Positions 1 to 14,036 of a stretch of DNA of 35,753 nt are shown piece by piece. The notes beneath the pieces were generated by a model that saw only the letters and a program-made list of their open reading frames with translations, was not told the origin of the DNA and did no database searches. The stretch spans positions 101,242 to 136,994 of the forward strand of contig JACPIS010000040.1 in assembly GCA_016187925.1 (NCBI GenBank), read 5' to 3'. Positions within the stretch are counted from its first letter, which is position 1. The number at the start of each line of letters is the position of its first letter. Position numbers and translations under genes: made by a program. This DNA comes from Opitutia bacterium. GTDB taxonomy: Bacteria; Verrucomicrobiota; Verrucomicrobiia; Opitutales; Opitutaceae.

Positions 1-3383
<3,383 letters not shown>

Positions 3384-3411
3384 TTTGCGTGATGCTCCCA
3401 GTAATTAAGTG

Positions 3412-7215
<3,804 letters not shown>

Positions 7216-7380
7216 GGGATCTCCCGTTTGAATGAATAAAGAAAAATGACAGACTCATCCGCCTGCGCCGAGGCCGCGACGCGACAAGATTCGCGCCGGG
7301 ACGGCAAGGGGGACGGCAGTGGGGCGCGCGGATGCGGTGACCTCGTCGCGCCGGGAAAGAACAATGGAAAAGCCGAAGGC

Positions 7381-7404
7381 CGGGCCGCAGTTGAGCGCGG
7401 CCCG
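7381..7404 (-). terminator. Hairpin between rplL and rpoB, possible attenuator
   Basis: An 8-bp perfect stem CGGGCCGC/GCGGCCCG with an 8-base loop lies 44 bases after the rplL stop in the transcribed sense. It is followed by a pyrimidine-containing stretch (CTTTTCC nearby) but not by a clean U-tract. In E. coli the rplL-rpoB gap holds an attenuator and an RNase III site that lower rpoBC expression relative to the ribosomal proteins. By position this hairpin could do the same; that role is inference. Confidence 0.45.
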
Positions 7405-7447
7405 ACCCCGGGAATTGGAACTATGTGTGAGAGTGAGCGCCAAGTGG

Positions 7448-7831
7448 TTACTTGAGCTCGACCTTCGCACCGGCGGCCTCGAGCTTCTTCTTGATCTCTT
7501 CGGCTTCGGCCTTGTTGGCGCCTTCCTTGACGGGCTTGGGCGCGCCCTCGACGAGGTCCTTGGCCTCCTTGAGGCCGAGGCCCGTGATGGCGCGGACTTC
7601 CTTGATGACGCCGATCTTGTTCGCACCGGCCTCCGTGAGGACGACGTTGAACTCGGTCTTTTCCTCGGCGGCAGCGGCGCCCGGAGCGGCGGCGCCCGGA
7701 GCGGCGGCCACGACGGCCGCGGCGGCGGAAACGCCCCACTTGGCCTCGAGGTCCTTGACGAGGGCGGCGAGTTCGAGAACGGGCTGGGCGGACAGCCACT
7801 CGATGACTTGGTCTTTGGTGATGTTGCTCAT
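7448..7831 (-). CDS. rplL: 50S ribosomal protein L7/L12
   Basis: This is the 127-residue stalk protein L7/L12, which binds L10 as dimers and recruits translation GTPases to the ribosome. The N-terminal dimerisation domain (about 1-35) is followed by an Ala/Pro/Gly hinge (about 36-53) and then the globular factor-binding domain with [29 protein letters not shown] and a C-terminal AGAKVELK. The hinge contains a perfect 15-bp tandem repeat (7677-7706) giving [10 protein letters not shown]. The ATG at 7831 has a strong AAGGAG Shine-Dalgarno, as expected for the most highly made protein of the cluster. It lies 133 bases after rplJ, behind a strong hairpin. Confidence 0.98.
   Translation of the reverse strand: MSNITKDQVIEWLSAQPVLELAALVKDLEAKWGVSAAAAVVAAAPGAAAPGAAAAEEKTEFNVVLTEAGANKIGVIKEVRAITGLGLKEAKDLVEGAPKPVKEGANKAEAEEIKKKLEAAGAKVELK
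7677..7706 (-). repeat. Two perfect 15-bp repeats in the rplL hinge
   Basis: Units 7677-7691 and 7692-7706 are identical and in frame; they lengthen the flexible Ala-Pro-Gly hinge of L7/L12 by five residues per copy. Hinge length varies in the family, so the repeat is compatible with function. Confidence 0.85.
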
Positions 7832-7923
7832 GGTATTTCTCCTTGGAGGGCTAGCGGCCGCGATTGGGGGCGGCGCGTTTAAGAGACGTATCTCCTAGCG
7901 GAATCCGTTGGATGGTTGCTCCC

Positions 7924-7954
7924 GCCGGACGCCGCGGGGAACGCGGCGCCCGGC
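7924..7954 (-). promoter_or_regulatory. Strong hairpin between rplJ and rplL
   Basis: In the transcript sense the arms GCCGGGCGCCGCG and CGCGGCGTCCGGC pair over 13 bp (one G-U) around the loop TTCCC. The hairpin starts 10 bases after the rplJ stop. No U-tract follows, so it is not a typical intrinsic terminator. It may mark an mRNA processing point or protect mRNA ends where expression rises from L10 (one copy per ribosome) to L7/L12 (four to six copies). The function is inferred from position only. Confidence 0.5.
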
Positions 7955-7964
7955 AGAAAAGGGT

Positions 7965-8456
7965 TTAGGCGACGGGTTGCTCCTTCTTGACCTTCGCGTC
8001 GACGACGCGGACGAACGCGGCGGCGTTCGAGGTCAGGAGACTCAGGAACTGGGCGCGGAGGGCGTCGAGCGACGGGAGGTCGGCGAGCTTGGAGAGGTCG
8101 GCGGCGCTGAAGACTTTCTTGTCCAGCACGCCGATCTTCACCTCGAGCTTCTGCTTTTCCTCGATGAACTTCTTGAGGACCTTCGCGACGCCGGCGGGAT
8201 TCTTGCCGCCGACGACGACGGCCGTCTGGCCGACGAGGGTCTTCTCGCCCACCTCGGGCAGGCCGAAGGCCTTGGCCGCGACGCGGAACGAGCTGTTCTT
8301 CACGACATGGAACTCGGCCTTCTCGGGGGAGAGGCGCTTGCGGAGCTCGGCGGTGTCGGCGACGGTCAGCTTGGTGAAGTTGGTGAGGATGACGTAGTCG
8401 GACTTCTTCAGGTGCCCGGTGACCTCGTCGATCAGGAATTTCTTTTCGGCTCTCAT
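7965..8456 (-). CDS. rplJ: 50S ribosomal protein L10
   Basis: This is the 163-residue L10, base of the ribosomal stalk. It binds 23S rRNA through its N-terminal domain and carries L7/L12 dimers on its C-terminal helix. Family signatures are KKFLIDEVTGHLKKSDYVIL at the start, then LRKRLSPEKAEFHVVKNS and GGKNPAGVAKVLKKF. The C-terminal helix (ALRAQFLSLLTSNAAAFVRV) is the L12-binding region. It starts 18 bases after rplA, so the two are co-transcribed. In other bacteria L10/L12 represses its own leader; no obvious leader exists here because the upstream gap is so short. Confidence 0.97.
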   Translation of the reverse strand: MRAEKKFLIDEVTGHLKKSDYVILTNFTKLTVADTAELRKRLSPEKAEFHVVKNSSFRVAAKAFGLPEVGEKTLVGQTAVVVGGKNPAGVAKVLKKFIEEKQKLEVKIGVLDKKVFSAADLSKLADLPSLDALRAQFLSLLTSNAAAFVRVVDAKVKKEQPVA

Positions 8457-8474
8457 GGTAACGGGTGCTCCGGG

Positions 8475-9167
8475 TTAGGCTTTGTTGAATTCGGCGACGG
8501 CGAGTTTGACGCCGGGGCTCATCGAGGAGGAGATGACGACCGTGCGCAGGTAGTGCCCCTTGAAGGAGGCGGGCTTCGCCTTGGTCACGGCCTCGAGGAC
8601 GGCGGTGGCGTTCTCCGCGATCTGCGCGGGGGTGAACGAGCGCTTGCCGATGCCGACGCCGATGTTGGCGGTCTTGTCGATCTTGAACTCCACGCGGCCG
8701 GCCTTCACGGCCTTGATGCCGGCGGCGATGTCGTCGGTCACGGTGCCGGACTTCGGGTTGGGCATGAGGCCCTTGGGACCGAGGATGCGGGCGAGTGTGC
8801 GGACCTGCTTCATGGCCTCGGTCGTCGCGATAGCGACGTCGAAGTCGAGCCAGCCCTCGTTGATCTTGGCCATCAGGTCGGCGAGGCCGGCATGATCGGC
8901 ACCCGCGGCGAGGGCCTTGGCGGCATCGTCGGTGAAGACGACCACGCGGATCTTTTTGCCGGAACCGTTGGGCAGCGGCGTGGTGCCGCGGACCATCTGG
9001 TCGCCCTGCGTGGGATCGACGCCCAGGCGGAGGGAAAGCTCGACGGTCTCGTCGAACTTGGCTTTCGGGAACTTCGCGAGGATTTCCACCGCGTCGGCGA
9101 GGGAATACTCCTTGGTGAGATCAGCGACTTTGACGGCGCTTTCGTATCGTTTGCTGTGTTTTTCCAT
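8475..9167 (-). CDS. rplA: 50S ribosomal protein L1
   Basis: This is the 230-residue L1, the mobile L1-stalk protein that helps move deacylated tRNA out of the E site. Family marks are the N-terminal SKRYESAVKVADLTKEYS, the core KFDETVELSLRLGVDPTQGD with QMVRGTTPLPNGSGK, and the signature LGPKGLMPNPKSGTV. Length matches the usual 225-235 residues. It lies between rplK and rplJ in the conserved KAJL order. In many bacteria L1 also represses the rplKA mRNA; no clear L1-mimic structure was identified here. Confidence 0.98.
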   Translation of the reverse strand: MEKHSKRYESAVKVADLTKEYSLADAVEILAKFPKAKFDETVELSLRLGVDPTQGDQMVRGTTPLPNGSGKKIRVVVFTDDAAKALAAGADHAGLADLMAKINEGWLDFDVAIATTEAMKQVRTLARILGPKGLMPNPKSGTVTDDIAAGIKAVKAGRVEFKIDKTANIGVGIGKRSFTPAQIAENATAVLEAVTKAKPASFKGHYLRTVVISSSMSPGVKLAVAEFNKA

Positions 9168-9236
9168 TGGCTACTCCTTGCGGTGCGAACGTCCGTCGCC
9201 GGACTCCCGCGGTGAGTGGTTGGGGTTGGGTGAAAT

Positions 9237-9662
9237 TTAGTCCGTGACCTCGATGCCCATGTTGCGAGCGGTGCCGGCGATCATGCGGATGGCGGCCTCG
9301 TCGCTGTTGGCGTTAAGGTCGGCCTTCTTGATCTTGATGATCTCGAGGATCTGCTTCTTGGAGACCTTGCCGACCTTGTCCTGGTTGGGCTTGGCGGAGC
9401 CGGACGCGACGCCGGCGGCCTTCTTCAGGAGGACGGAGGCGGGCGGCGACTTGCAGATGAACGTGAAGGACTTGTCCGAGTAGACGGTGATCACCACGGG
9501 GATGATCATGCCGTTCTGGTCCTTGGTCTTTGCGTTGAACTCCTTGCAGAAGCCCATGATGTTGACGCCTTGGGCGCCGAGGGCGGGACCGACCGGGGGC
9601 GCGGGATTGGCGGCGCCGGCAGGGAGCTGGAGACGAACGTAACCTTGAATCTTCTTGGCCAT
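9237..9662 (-). CDS. rplK: 50S ribosomal protein L11
   Basis: This is the 141-residue L11, part of the GTPase-associated centre with 23S rRNA helices 43/44. The N-terminal domain has the conserved Pro-rich helix region ([20 protein letters not shown]) and [15 protein letters not shown], targets of thiostrepton-type drugs. The C-terminal RNA-binding domain includes [20 protein letters not shown] and the end [13 protein letters not shown]. It follows nusG after 39 bases. The length is standard. Confidence 0.98.
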   Translation of the reverse strand: MAKKIQGYVRLQLPAGAANPAPPVGPALGAQGVNIMGFCKEFNAKTKDQNGMIIPVVITVYSDKSFTFICKSPPASVLLKKAAGVASGSAKPNQDKVGKVSKKQILEIIKIKKADLNANSDEAAIRMIAGTARNMGIEVTD

Positions 9663-9701
9663 GGTGAGTTAGCGATGACTGGTTGGTGGTGGGCGGCTGG
9701 A

Positions 9702-10283
9702 TCAGCTTTCAGAGGCGCGCTGGACCTGCCAGTATTCGAGTTCGACGGGCGTAAACCGTCCGAAAATGGAAACGGAAATCTTGAGCTTGCCGCGGGCGGG
9801 ATCGATCTCGTCGACGCGGCCGGTGAGGTTGGCGAAGGCGCCGTCGGTGATCTTGACCTCTTCGCCGACTTCGAAGGAGACCTTCGGCACTTCCTTGCCG
9901 GAGGCGGCCTCGATGCGGGCCTTGATCTCGTCGATCTCGCTCTGGCGGAGCGGAGCGGGATGCTCGCCGCCGACGAAGCCGATGACGCCGGCCGCATCCT
10001 TCACGAAGTAGAAGGGCTTGATGATGACCTTCGCCTCCGCGTCGTAGAGCCGCATGTTGATGAACACGTAGCCCGGATAGAGCTTGCGGACCTTGGTCGA
10101 CTTCTTGCCGCCCTTGACCTCGGAGACGGTCTCGGTCGGGAGCAGCACCTCGAAGATGTGATCGTCGAGCTCCTCGGCCTTCTTGAACTTCTCCAGGTAG
10201 TTCTTCACCTTGTTCTCCTGGCCGGAGAGCGTGTGAAGGGCGAACCATTGGGCGCCGGTCGGCGTGGTGGTTTCAGCGGTCAT
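9702..10283 (-). CDS. nusG: Transcription elongation/antitermination factor NusG
   Basis: This 193-residue NusG binds the beta' clamp through its N-terminal NGN domain (from QWFALHTLSGQENKVKNYL) and couples polymerase to Rho or ribosomal S10 through a C-terminal KOW domain (about residues 135-190, with FEVGEEVKITDGAFANLTGR and VDEIDPARGKLKISVSIFGR). The motif KLYPGYVFINM is typical. The gene lies 12 bases after secE and before rplK in the standard order. No insertion domain is seen. Confidence 0.98.
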   Translation of the reverse strand: MTAETTTPTGAQWFALHTLSGQENKVKNYLEKFKKAEELDDHIFEVLLPTETVSEVKGGKKSTKVRKLYPGYVFINMRLYDAEAKVIIKPFYFVKDAAGVIGFVGGEHPAPLRQSEIDEIKARIEAASGKEVPKVSFEVGEEVKITDGAFANLTGRVDEIDPARGKLKISVSIFGRFTPVELEYWQVQRASES

Positions 10284-10295
10284 CGTGCGGCGCGG

Positions 10296-10499
10296 TTAGC
10301 TGACCCAGGAAGTGAACATGTCCACGACCTGATAGAGCGACCAGTCGCTGATGCTGGTGAACAGGCCGAGCAGCAGGCAGGCGACGATCACGACGATCGT
10401 CGAATCCTTGAGCTCGCCGCGGGTCGGCCAGCTGGCTTTTTGCAGTTCGCCGACGAGCTCGCTGGCGAAGATGCGGACGGTGCGGAAGGGATTGGCCAT
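10296..10499 (-). CDS. secE: Preprotein translocase subunit SecE
   Basis: This is a short, single-span SecE of 67 residues that clamps SecY in the inner membrane. The start MANPFRTVRIFASELVGELQ at 10499 is preferred: a longer in-frame start at 10556 would run through the tRNA-Trp gene, and its extra residues are not SecE-like. The conserved amphipathic segment QKASWPTRGELKDSTIVVIV leads into one membrane span (about residues 33-55). It is the usual minimal form, lacking the two extra spans of the E. coli protein. It sits between tRNA-Trp and nusG. Confidence 0.95.
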   Translation of the reverse strand: MANPFRTVRIFASELVGELQKASWPTRGELKDSTIVVIVACLLLGLFTSISDWSLYQVVDMFTSWVS

Positions 10500-10522
10500 G
10501 TTGACTTGAGGATCTGCGGAAG

Positions 10523-10598
10523 TGGCAGGGGCGGAGGGAATCGAACCCCCAACCAACGGTTTTGGAGACCGCTACTCTACCAATTGAGCTACACCCCT
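10523..10598 (-). tRNA. tRNA-Trp (CCA anticodon)
   Basis: Reading the minus strand from 10598, the acceptor arm AGGGGTG pairs with CGCCCCT (one G-T pair), followed by discriminator G and an encoded CCA (10525-10523). The anticodon loop reads CTCCAAA with anticodon CCA, and the T-loop has GGTTCGATTCC. Its place between tuf and secE matches the common bacterial arrangement. Confidence 0.97.
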
Positions 10599-10618
10599 GT
10601 GGTTATTTCTTTTAGACG

Positions 10619-10655
10619 ACGCAGCCGGGACCCCGCAAAGGAGCCCCGGCAGCGT
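10619..10655 (-). promoter_or_regulatory. Long hairpin between tuf and tRNA-Trp
   Basis: In the transcript sense an 11-bp stem (GCCGGGGCTCC with GGGGTCCCGGC, two G-U pairs) closes on the loop TTTGC. After one T-T mismatch it extends by ACGC/GCGT. It starts 22 bases after the tuf stop. No U-run follows, so it is more likely a processing or partial termination signal separating very abundant tuf mRNA from the tRNA-secE-nusG part. The role is inferred. Confidence 0.5.
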
Positions 10656-10677
10656 AGTGCTGAAGGTTTCTGGAAAC

Positions 10678-11868
<1,191 letters not shown>

Positions 11869-11915
11869 GTGGAGTTGGAGTTTTAGTTGGGTGGTTGAAG
11901 TTGTTGACCTTGATT

Positions 11916-11939
11916 AACGTCGGTAGGGTCGCCGACGTT
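11916..11939 (-). promoter_or_regulatory. Hairpin between tRNA-Thr and tuf
   Basis: A perfect 8-bp inverted repeat AACGTCGG/CCGACGTT with an 8-base loop lies 3 bases after the encoded CCA of tRNA-Thr. It could guide 3' processing of the tRNA or protect the 5' end of the tuf mRNA. No U-tract follows. Confidence 0.45.
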
Positions 11940-11942
11940 GCC

Positions 11943-12018
11943 TGGAGCCCAGAACCGGATTCGAACCGGCGACCTCGTCCTTACCAAGGACGTGCTCTGC
12001 CAACTGAGCTATCTGGGC
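11943..12018 (-). tRNA. tRNA-Thr (GGT anticodon)
   Basis: Reading from 12018, the acceptor GCCCAGA pairs with TCTGGGC, followed by discriminator T and an encoded CCA (11945-11943). The anticodon arm CGTCC-TTGGTAA-GGACG gives anticodon GGT, and the T-arm has GGTTCGAATCC. It is the first gene of the tuf-secE-rpl-rpo cluster, as in many bacteria. Confidence 0.97.
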
Positions 12019-12111
12019 AGACCAAGGCATAGGCAAAAAACAAAGAGAACGACGAGGGAATGACTCTCAAAATCCGTCGTCAACTAGATTCTTCCTTTTT
12101 TCGCCAAAAAC
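12019..12111 (-). promoter_or_regulatory. Probable promoter region of the tRNA-Thr/tuf cluster
   Basis: This 93-base gap, locally AT-richer than its surroundings, separates the end of the ExbB/ExbD operon from tRNA-Thr. In the transcribed sense it has TTGACG (12083-12078), a fair -35 hexamer, about 60 bases before the tRNA. No convincing -10 hexamer stands 16-18 bases downstream, so the exact promoter is not settled. No intrinsic terminator with a U-tract was recognised for the upstream operon. Confidence 0.3.
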
Positions 12112-12843
12112 CTACGGTCCCACCGAAGCCACATAGCGACCGGGCGCCAAGCGCTCTCCCAGCCGGAAGGTTTTCACGAGGAAATCCCGCACCGCCGAGT
12201 CGACCTCGTCGCGCCCCGAGCCGAGAGTCAAAACCGGCTCGCCGATCAACCCGGCACTCCCCACCAAAATCAGGAACTCGGCCGGATTGAAATCCACGGC
12301 TGCCAGCTTCAGGTTGGTCAATGGTACGCGGAGTCTTAAATCTCCATCCTTGAGCGCTTTAACTTCAATAAATCCCGCCCGCTCCGGCAAAGCGGCCGGC
12401 GTGTTGTCCACTTGTCCGAAACCAGCCAGCGGCGCGGCATTACCCGAAGCCAGCATCTCGGGCAGGCTGTCCGGCGGAGTCTCCAAGCCCGACCCGTAAT
12501 TAGCCAAGCCGCTCGGTGCGAAATTCAGCTTCGCCTCGAAATTGCCGAAAACCTGCCCGGGTTGCTTCATCACCCGGCCCGGCAAAGGACCTTGCCCGTA
12601 GTTGCGCGCCGTCGGGATGAACAGCGGCGTCGGGTCGAGCAGCTCGGCCCGCTCTTCGAGCACCTTGTCACCGCTCCCCTGCCCTGCTCCCGCCAATTTG
12701 ACAAAAGGTTCGGGACCGCGCGCCACCGTGCCGGGCGAGCGCGGATGCGATCCGGTCCATATATACCAGAATCCCGCCGCCACGGCCAAGAGCCCGGCAC
12801 CGACCAGAACCCGTCGCTTGAGCGTGACACCGGCTACATTCAT
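12112..12843 (-). CDS. Single-pass membrane protein at the TonB position of an ExbB/ExbD operon
   Basis: This 243-residue protein is not recognised. It has a short basic N-terminus (KRR), one membrane span (about residues 11-29), and then a periplasmic part rich in Pro and Gly with a low-complexity linker (about 32-140). A more ordered C-terminal domain (about 150-243) includes GFIEVKALKDGDLRLRVPL and ends in ERLAPGRYVASVGP. This layout (short cytoplasmic tail, anchor, Pro-rich linker, compact C-terminal domain) resembles TonB, but no clear TonB signature is seen. It starts 11 bases after exbD and is the last gene of the operon. A role as energy transducer, or as a periplasmic partner of the ExbB/ExbD complex, is inferred from layout and position only. 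Confidence 0.75.
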   Translation of the reverse strand: MNVAGVTLKRRVLVGAGLLAVAAGFWYIWTGSHPRSPGTVARGPEPFVKLAGAGQGSGDKVLEERAELLDPTPLFIPTARNYGQGPLPGRVMKQPGQVFGNFEAKLNFAPSGLANYGSGLETPPDSLPEMLASGNAAPLAGFGQVDNTPAALPERAGFIEVKALKDGDLRLRVPLTNLKLAAVDFNPAEFLILVGSAGLIGEPVLTLGSGRDEVDSAVRDFLVKTFRLGERLAPGRYVASVGP

Positions 12844-12854
12844 GGGTGTCGCGG

Positions 12855-13331
12855 TCAGCGCGTCGGCGTCACCAGCGCCGACTCTTCGTTGGCGTGCGGC
12901 TCGGCGGCCAGCAGCACCTGCGCGAAGCCCGCGCTCCTCGCCATGTCGAACAGGTCCAGCAGTCCCTGCACGGAAACCTGCTTGTCCACGCGCACGAGCA
13001 TCGTCGCGCCGGGGTGCTTCTTCGCATAGCTCTCCATCGCCTTGCGCAGATCGCGCAGTTCATAAATGCCGCCTTCGAACAACACCATGTTGTCGCGCCG
13101 GTAACTGACCACGACCGACGCCGACCCTTGCACTGCGGAGTTGGCCTGCGGCAGCTCGAGCGCCGTGGACGTCCCGCCCACCTGCACCGGCACGCCGGGC
13201 GCGAGCACGAATCGCGAGCCGAGCAACGCGAAGAACAGCGCCACGACGCCGACGTTCACCCAGAAAAACAGATCGAGGTCCCGCGGCGGCGGGTTGAGCT
13301 TCGACTGCAGGTCGAGCGGACGCGTGATCAT
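12855..13331 (-). CDS. ExbD/TolR-family protein lacking the proton-carrying Asp
   Basis: This 158-residue ExbD/TolR-type protein has a cytoplasmic N-terminus (1-20), one membrane span (about 21-43, LFFWVNVGVVALFFALLGSR) and a periplasmic domain with VLFEGGIYELRDLRKAMESY and the typical VRVDKQVSVQGLLDLFDMAR. The family normally has an essential Asp in the membrane span (E. coli ExbD D25, in FIDVML); here the aligned residue is Asn26 (codon AAC, 13256-13254). Asp18 and Asp20 flank the span but lie outside it. Its ATG overlaps the exbB stop by four bases (ATGA), so the two are translationally coupled. It may be an uncoupled or differently energised family member. Confidence 0.88.
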   Translation of the reverse strand: MITRPLDLQSKLNPPPRDLDLFFWVNVGVVALFFALLGSRFVLAPGVPVQVGGTSTALELPQANSAVQGSASVVVSYRRDNMVLFEGGIYELRDLRKAMESYAKKHPGATMLVRVDKQVSVQGLLDLFDMARSAGFAQVLLAAEPHANEESALVTPTR

Positions 13332-13981
13332 TTCTTCTCCGTCGGCTCCGCCGCCCCGTTGCGGTAATCCCGCAGCAGGTAGCGCATGAGCTCATTGCCC
13401 ACCCACTCCATGTCATGGACGAGCGCACGCACGCGGCCGTTCAGGAAGTGCCGTCCCAGATGCGCCGGGATGGCGATCACCAGCCCCGCCGCCGCCGTCA
13501 GCAACGCCTCCCACATGCCGCCCGACAGCACGCCGGGCGTCGCGTAGCTGCCGCCCTGGTTGAACAGCCAGAAGGTCTTGATCATGCCGAGCAGCGTGCC
13601 GAGCAGGCCGAGCAACGGCGCGATCTGCGCGATGGCCGCGAGCGAGCTGATGCGCCGCTCGAGCACCGGCAGCTCGACGAGCGCGGCCTCCTGGATGGCG
13701 AAGCGCATCGCCTGCTCGTCGTCCGTCGCGTGCCGCAGGCCGGCCTTCACGACCGCCGCCACCGGGCCGGGCGTCTCCTCGCACAGCGTCAGCGCCTCCA
13801 TCAGGCGCCGCTTCTGCAGCAGGTTCGTGATGCCGTTGAGAAATTCCGTCGAGCGGATCTGCCCGCGGTGCAGGAACAGCGCGCGCTCGATGAAAATCAC
13901 CAGCGCCACCAGGCCGATGAACATCAGCAGCCACATCACCGGGCCGCCCTGGGCAAAGACACTGTAACTGAAGACGCTCAT
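13328..13981 (-). CDS. MotA/TolQ/ExbB proton-channel family protein
   Basis: This 217-residue ExbB/TolQ-type inner-membrane protein has three spans (about 12-32, 112-138, 156-178). Span 2 has the family motif APLLGLLGTLLGMIKTF, keeping the Thr equivalent to E. coli ExbB T148 (T129). Span 3 reads EALLTAAAGLVIAIPA: the Glu equivalent to E176 is kept (E158), but the position of T181 is Ala163, with a Thr one place earlier. ExbB pentamers surround an ExbD dimer and use the proton gradient. The loss of a pore Thr here together with the Asp-to-Asn change in the partner suggests that the proton path has changed. The gene follows the TPR gene after 55 bases. Confidence 0.93.
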   Translation of the reverse strand: MSVFSYSVFAQGGPVMWLLMFIGLVALVIFIERALFLHRGQIRSTEFLNGITNLLQKRRLMEALTLCEETPGPVAAVVKAGLRHATDDEQAMRFAIQEAALVELPVLERRISSLAAIAQIAPLLGLLGTLLGMIKTFWLFNQGGSYATPGVLSGGMWEALLTAAAGLVIAIPAHLGRHFLNGRVRALVHDMEWVGNELMRYLLRDYRNGAAEPTEKK

Positions 13982-14036
13982 GGAAATTTGCGCGCATCAT
14001 GCGCCGGGGCGACCCGCGGTAAACCAGAAAGCGCGT

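Noticed and set aside
10500-10556. N-terminal extension of SecE starting at 10556
   Set aside because: It would be translated from inside tRNA-Trp; the conserved SecE sequence starts at 10499.
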